Of a stretch of DNA of 8,047 nt, positions 6,516 to 8,047 are shown one piece after another. Under the pieces are notes generated by a model that did not search any database, was not told the origin of the DNA, and saw only the letters and a list, made by a program, of their open reading frames with translations. Both the position numbers and the translations under genes were made by a program. The DNA is from Legionellaceae bacterium. GTDB taxonomy: Bacteria > Pseudomonadota > Gammaproteobacteria > Legionellales > Legionellaceae. Where the stretch lies: NCBI GenBank assembly GCA_947473535.1, contig CANJFK010000030.1:1-8047 (forward strand), given 5' to 3'. Each line of letters begins with the position of its first letter. Positions within the stretch are counted from its first letter, which is position 1.

Positions 6516-8047
6516 ATGCTAAAGCGCGATATTTCCACAACAAACATTTTGGTCGCTTCAGCCGGTGGCATGATTGGATCTGGATGGTTATTTAGTCCTT
6601 TTATTAGCGCACAAATGGCGGGAAGTAATGCGCTCATCAGTTGGATTATTGCGGCTATCTTTATGTTGTTCATCGCTTTGCCTTTGTGTGAGCTTGGAAC
6701 GATGTTTCCTGTTTCTGGGGGTATGTCCAATTACCCCACATTTACACACGGTCGGGAAGTTGGCTTTTTATTCGCGTGGACGTCTTGGTTATCTTACGTT
6801 GTTATGACCCCCATTGAGATACAAGCCATTCTGCAGTACTCAAGTCATTTTTTCCCCATTTTAATCGATAGCCAAACAGCAACGCTTACGCTCTCTGTGT
6901 ATGGCTATATTGCGGCAATTTGTATTATGCTTTTTGTTGTTGTTCTTAATTCATATGGCATTAAATTCCTGGCTGAATGCAATAAATACGCTAGTATTAT
7001 TAAGTTTATTTTGCCCAGCATTGCAATTTTTGCATTGTTAAATCAGGCCCCGTCTTTGATAAATATCCATATTAACTTATCGAATAAACAAAGTTGGATG
7101 GAAATATTTACAGCACTTTCTGCAGGCGGAGTGGCGTTTGCTTTCACAGGATTTCAAAATGGCTTGATGCTTGCTGGTGAAGTGAAAAATCCACAGCGCA
7201 ATATTCCAATTGCTATTTTGGGTGCCGTGCTCATTGGATTTATTCTTTATTTCATGTTGCAGTTTAGTTTTATTGCCGCCGTTCCGCAGACCTATTTAAC
7301 TCACGGTTGGCAAGGGTTGCATTATCCTGGCGACGGTGGTCCTCTGGTCGGTTTAACCCTGTTACTTGGGCTCGGTGTCGTTGCAATGCTGCTCTTGTTC
7401 GATGCTGCTTTTTCTCCGTTTGGTACTACGTTTGTGTATACCGCAGCCACATCACGTATTGTGTATGGCATGGCATTAAATAATCATTTGCCCAAAGTAT
7501 TCTTAAAGGTAAATCGTCACCACATACCGTATGTTACGCTGTATGCTAATTTTATAGTTGGTGTTTTATCGTTTTTACCATTTCCAGGTTGGCAAAAGTT
7601 AGTTGCGTTCCTTTCTTCGGCAAGCATTCTGTCCTATGGGATAGGTCCTCTTTGTCTTTTGGCTATGCGTAAACTACAACCGAACACACATAGACCATTT
7701 CGCCTCTCGAACAGTGTCCTTTTGTCACATATCGCGTTTTATGTTTGTAATTTAATGCTGTATTGGTGTAGATTTTCGATTATTTGGAAATTGGACATTG
7801 CATTGATCGCAGGGCTTGGTATTTATCTTATTTATCATCGTAAAAATCTTTTTAAGTGTGATGCATCGTTAGTTTGGTTTATTACGTATATGGGCTCGTT
7901 GTGTATGATTTCATACATTGGTTCATTTGGAGGCATTGGTTTATTGAAATTTCCGACGGATATATTATTTATTTTGCCTTTTAGCATGTTGATGCTTTAT
8001 TTATCGCAGGTAGTAATCAAAGGATGTACAGCTGATGTTTTGCTAGG
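6516..8047 (+). CDS. APC-superfamily amino acid permease, aspartate/proton symporter-like (3' end outside window)
   Basis: This is an inner-membrane amino acid transporter. The frame starts at ATG 6516, with AAGGA nine bases upstream, and stays open to the window edge for 510 codons, so only the C-terminal tip is missing. The N-terminus holds the APC TM1 motif SAGGMIGSGWLFSP (15-28), where the unwound helix binds the substrate alpha-amino and carboxyl groups. ELGTMFPVSGG (59-69) ends TM2. FAFTGFQNGLMLAGEVKNPQRNIP (208-231) is the TM6 and loop signature with its typical Glu-Val-Lys-Asn-Pro block. About twelve or more hydrophobic segments are visible, including a hydrophobic C-terminal part after residue about 400. 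Length and the TM1/TM6 style recall the YveA-like aspartate:proton symporters, but substrate cannot be read from the sequence. It is divergent from kup, with its own probable promoter at 6443-6471. Confidence 0.9.
   Translation, partial: MLKRDISTTNILVASAGGMIGSGWLFSPFISAQMAGSNALISWIIAAIFMLFIALPLCELGTMFPVSGGMSNYPTFTHGREVGFLFAWTSWLSYVVMTPIEIQAILQYSSHFFPILIDSQTATLTLSVYGYIAAICIMLFVVVLNSYGIKFLAECNKYASIIKFILPSIAIFALLNQAPSLINIHINLSNKQSWMEIFTALSAGGVAFAFTGFQNGLMLAGEVKNPQRNIPIAILGAVLIGFILYFMLQFSFIAAVPQTYLTHGWQGLHYPGDGGPLVGLTLLLGLGVVAMLLLFDAAFSPFGTTFVYTAATSRIVYGMALNNHLPKVFLKVNRHHIPYVTLYANFIVGVLSFLPFPGWQKLVAFLSSASILSYGIGPLCLLAMRKLQPNTHRPFRLSNSVLLSHIAFYVCNLMLYWCRFSIIWKLDIALIAGLGIYLIYHRKNLFKCDASLVWFITYMGSLCMISYIGSFGGIGLLKFPTDILFILPFSMLMLYLSQVVIKGCTADVLL

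Noticed and set aside
6500..6807. Alternative frames over the start of the permease
   Set aside because: The permease frame carries clear APC motifs throughout; the other two frames are shadows of it.

Overview
The window looks like chromosomal DNA of an AT-rich proteobacterium, most likely a gammaproteobacterium. The long transaldolase, the transaldolase/PGI-family isomerase, a full-length Kup transporter and an aspartate-symporter-like APC permease would fit a Legionella/Coxiella-like lineage. That placement is inferred from protein character alone and is weak.

Left part (1-4036, + strand): a carbohydrate operon holding the 3' two-thirds of transketolase (tkt), a 373-residue transaldolase (tal) and a 575-residue glucose-6-phosphate isomerase (pgi). 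tal starts on the base after the tkt stop, and pgi follows after 34 bases with no terminator between. The enzymes form a coherent module: transketolase and transaldolase run the non-oxidative pentose phosphate pathway and yield fructose 6-phosphate, which the isomerase interconverts with glucose 6-phosphate. The two downstream proteins have the order and combined size of the bifunctional Tal-PGI fusion enzymes known elsewhere, but here they are separate genes in different frames. A strong hairpin follows pgi and probably serves the convergent kup gene as well.

Middle (4090-5958, - strand): kup, a complete low-affinity potassium uptake transporter. An internal Met gives a better start than the upstream one and yields a protein of 622 residues.

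Divergent intergenic region (5959-6515): no convincing gene, but two small palindromic elements side by side. The second (6239-6411) is a clear MITE-like element: 173 bp, CAGGG-tipped terminal inverted repeats, a long internal hairpin, and a perfect 10-bp target duplication. The first (about 5989-6163) has outer inverted repeats, two inverted copies of a GC-rich palindrome, and possible 8-bp flanking duplications.

Right part (6516 to the window end, + strand): an APC-superfamily permease resembling aspartate/proton symporters, cut by the window edge. A good sigma70-like promoter precedes it.

Most of the window is ordinary metabolism and transport. The points worth a second look are the split Tal/PGI pair and the two nested-palindrome elements between kup and the permease. 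I see no evidence of a new defence, phage or biosynthetic system.
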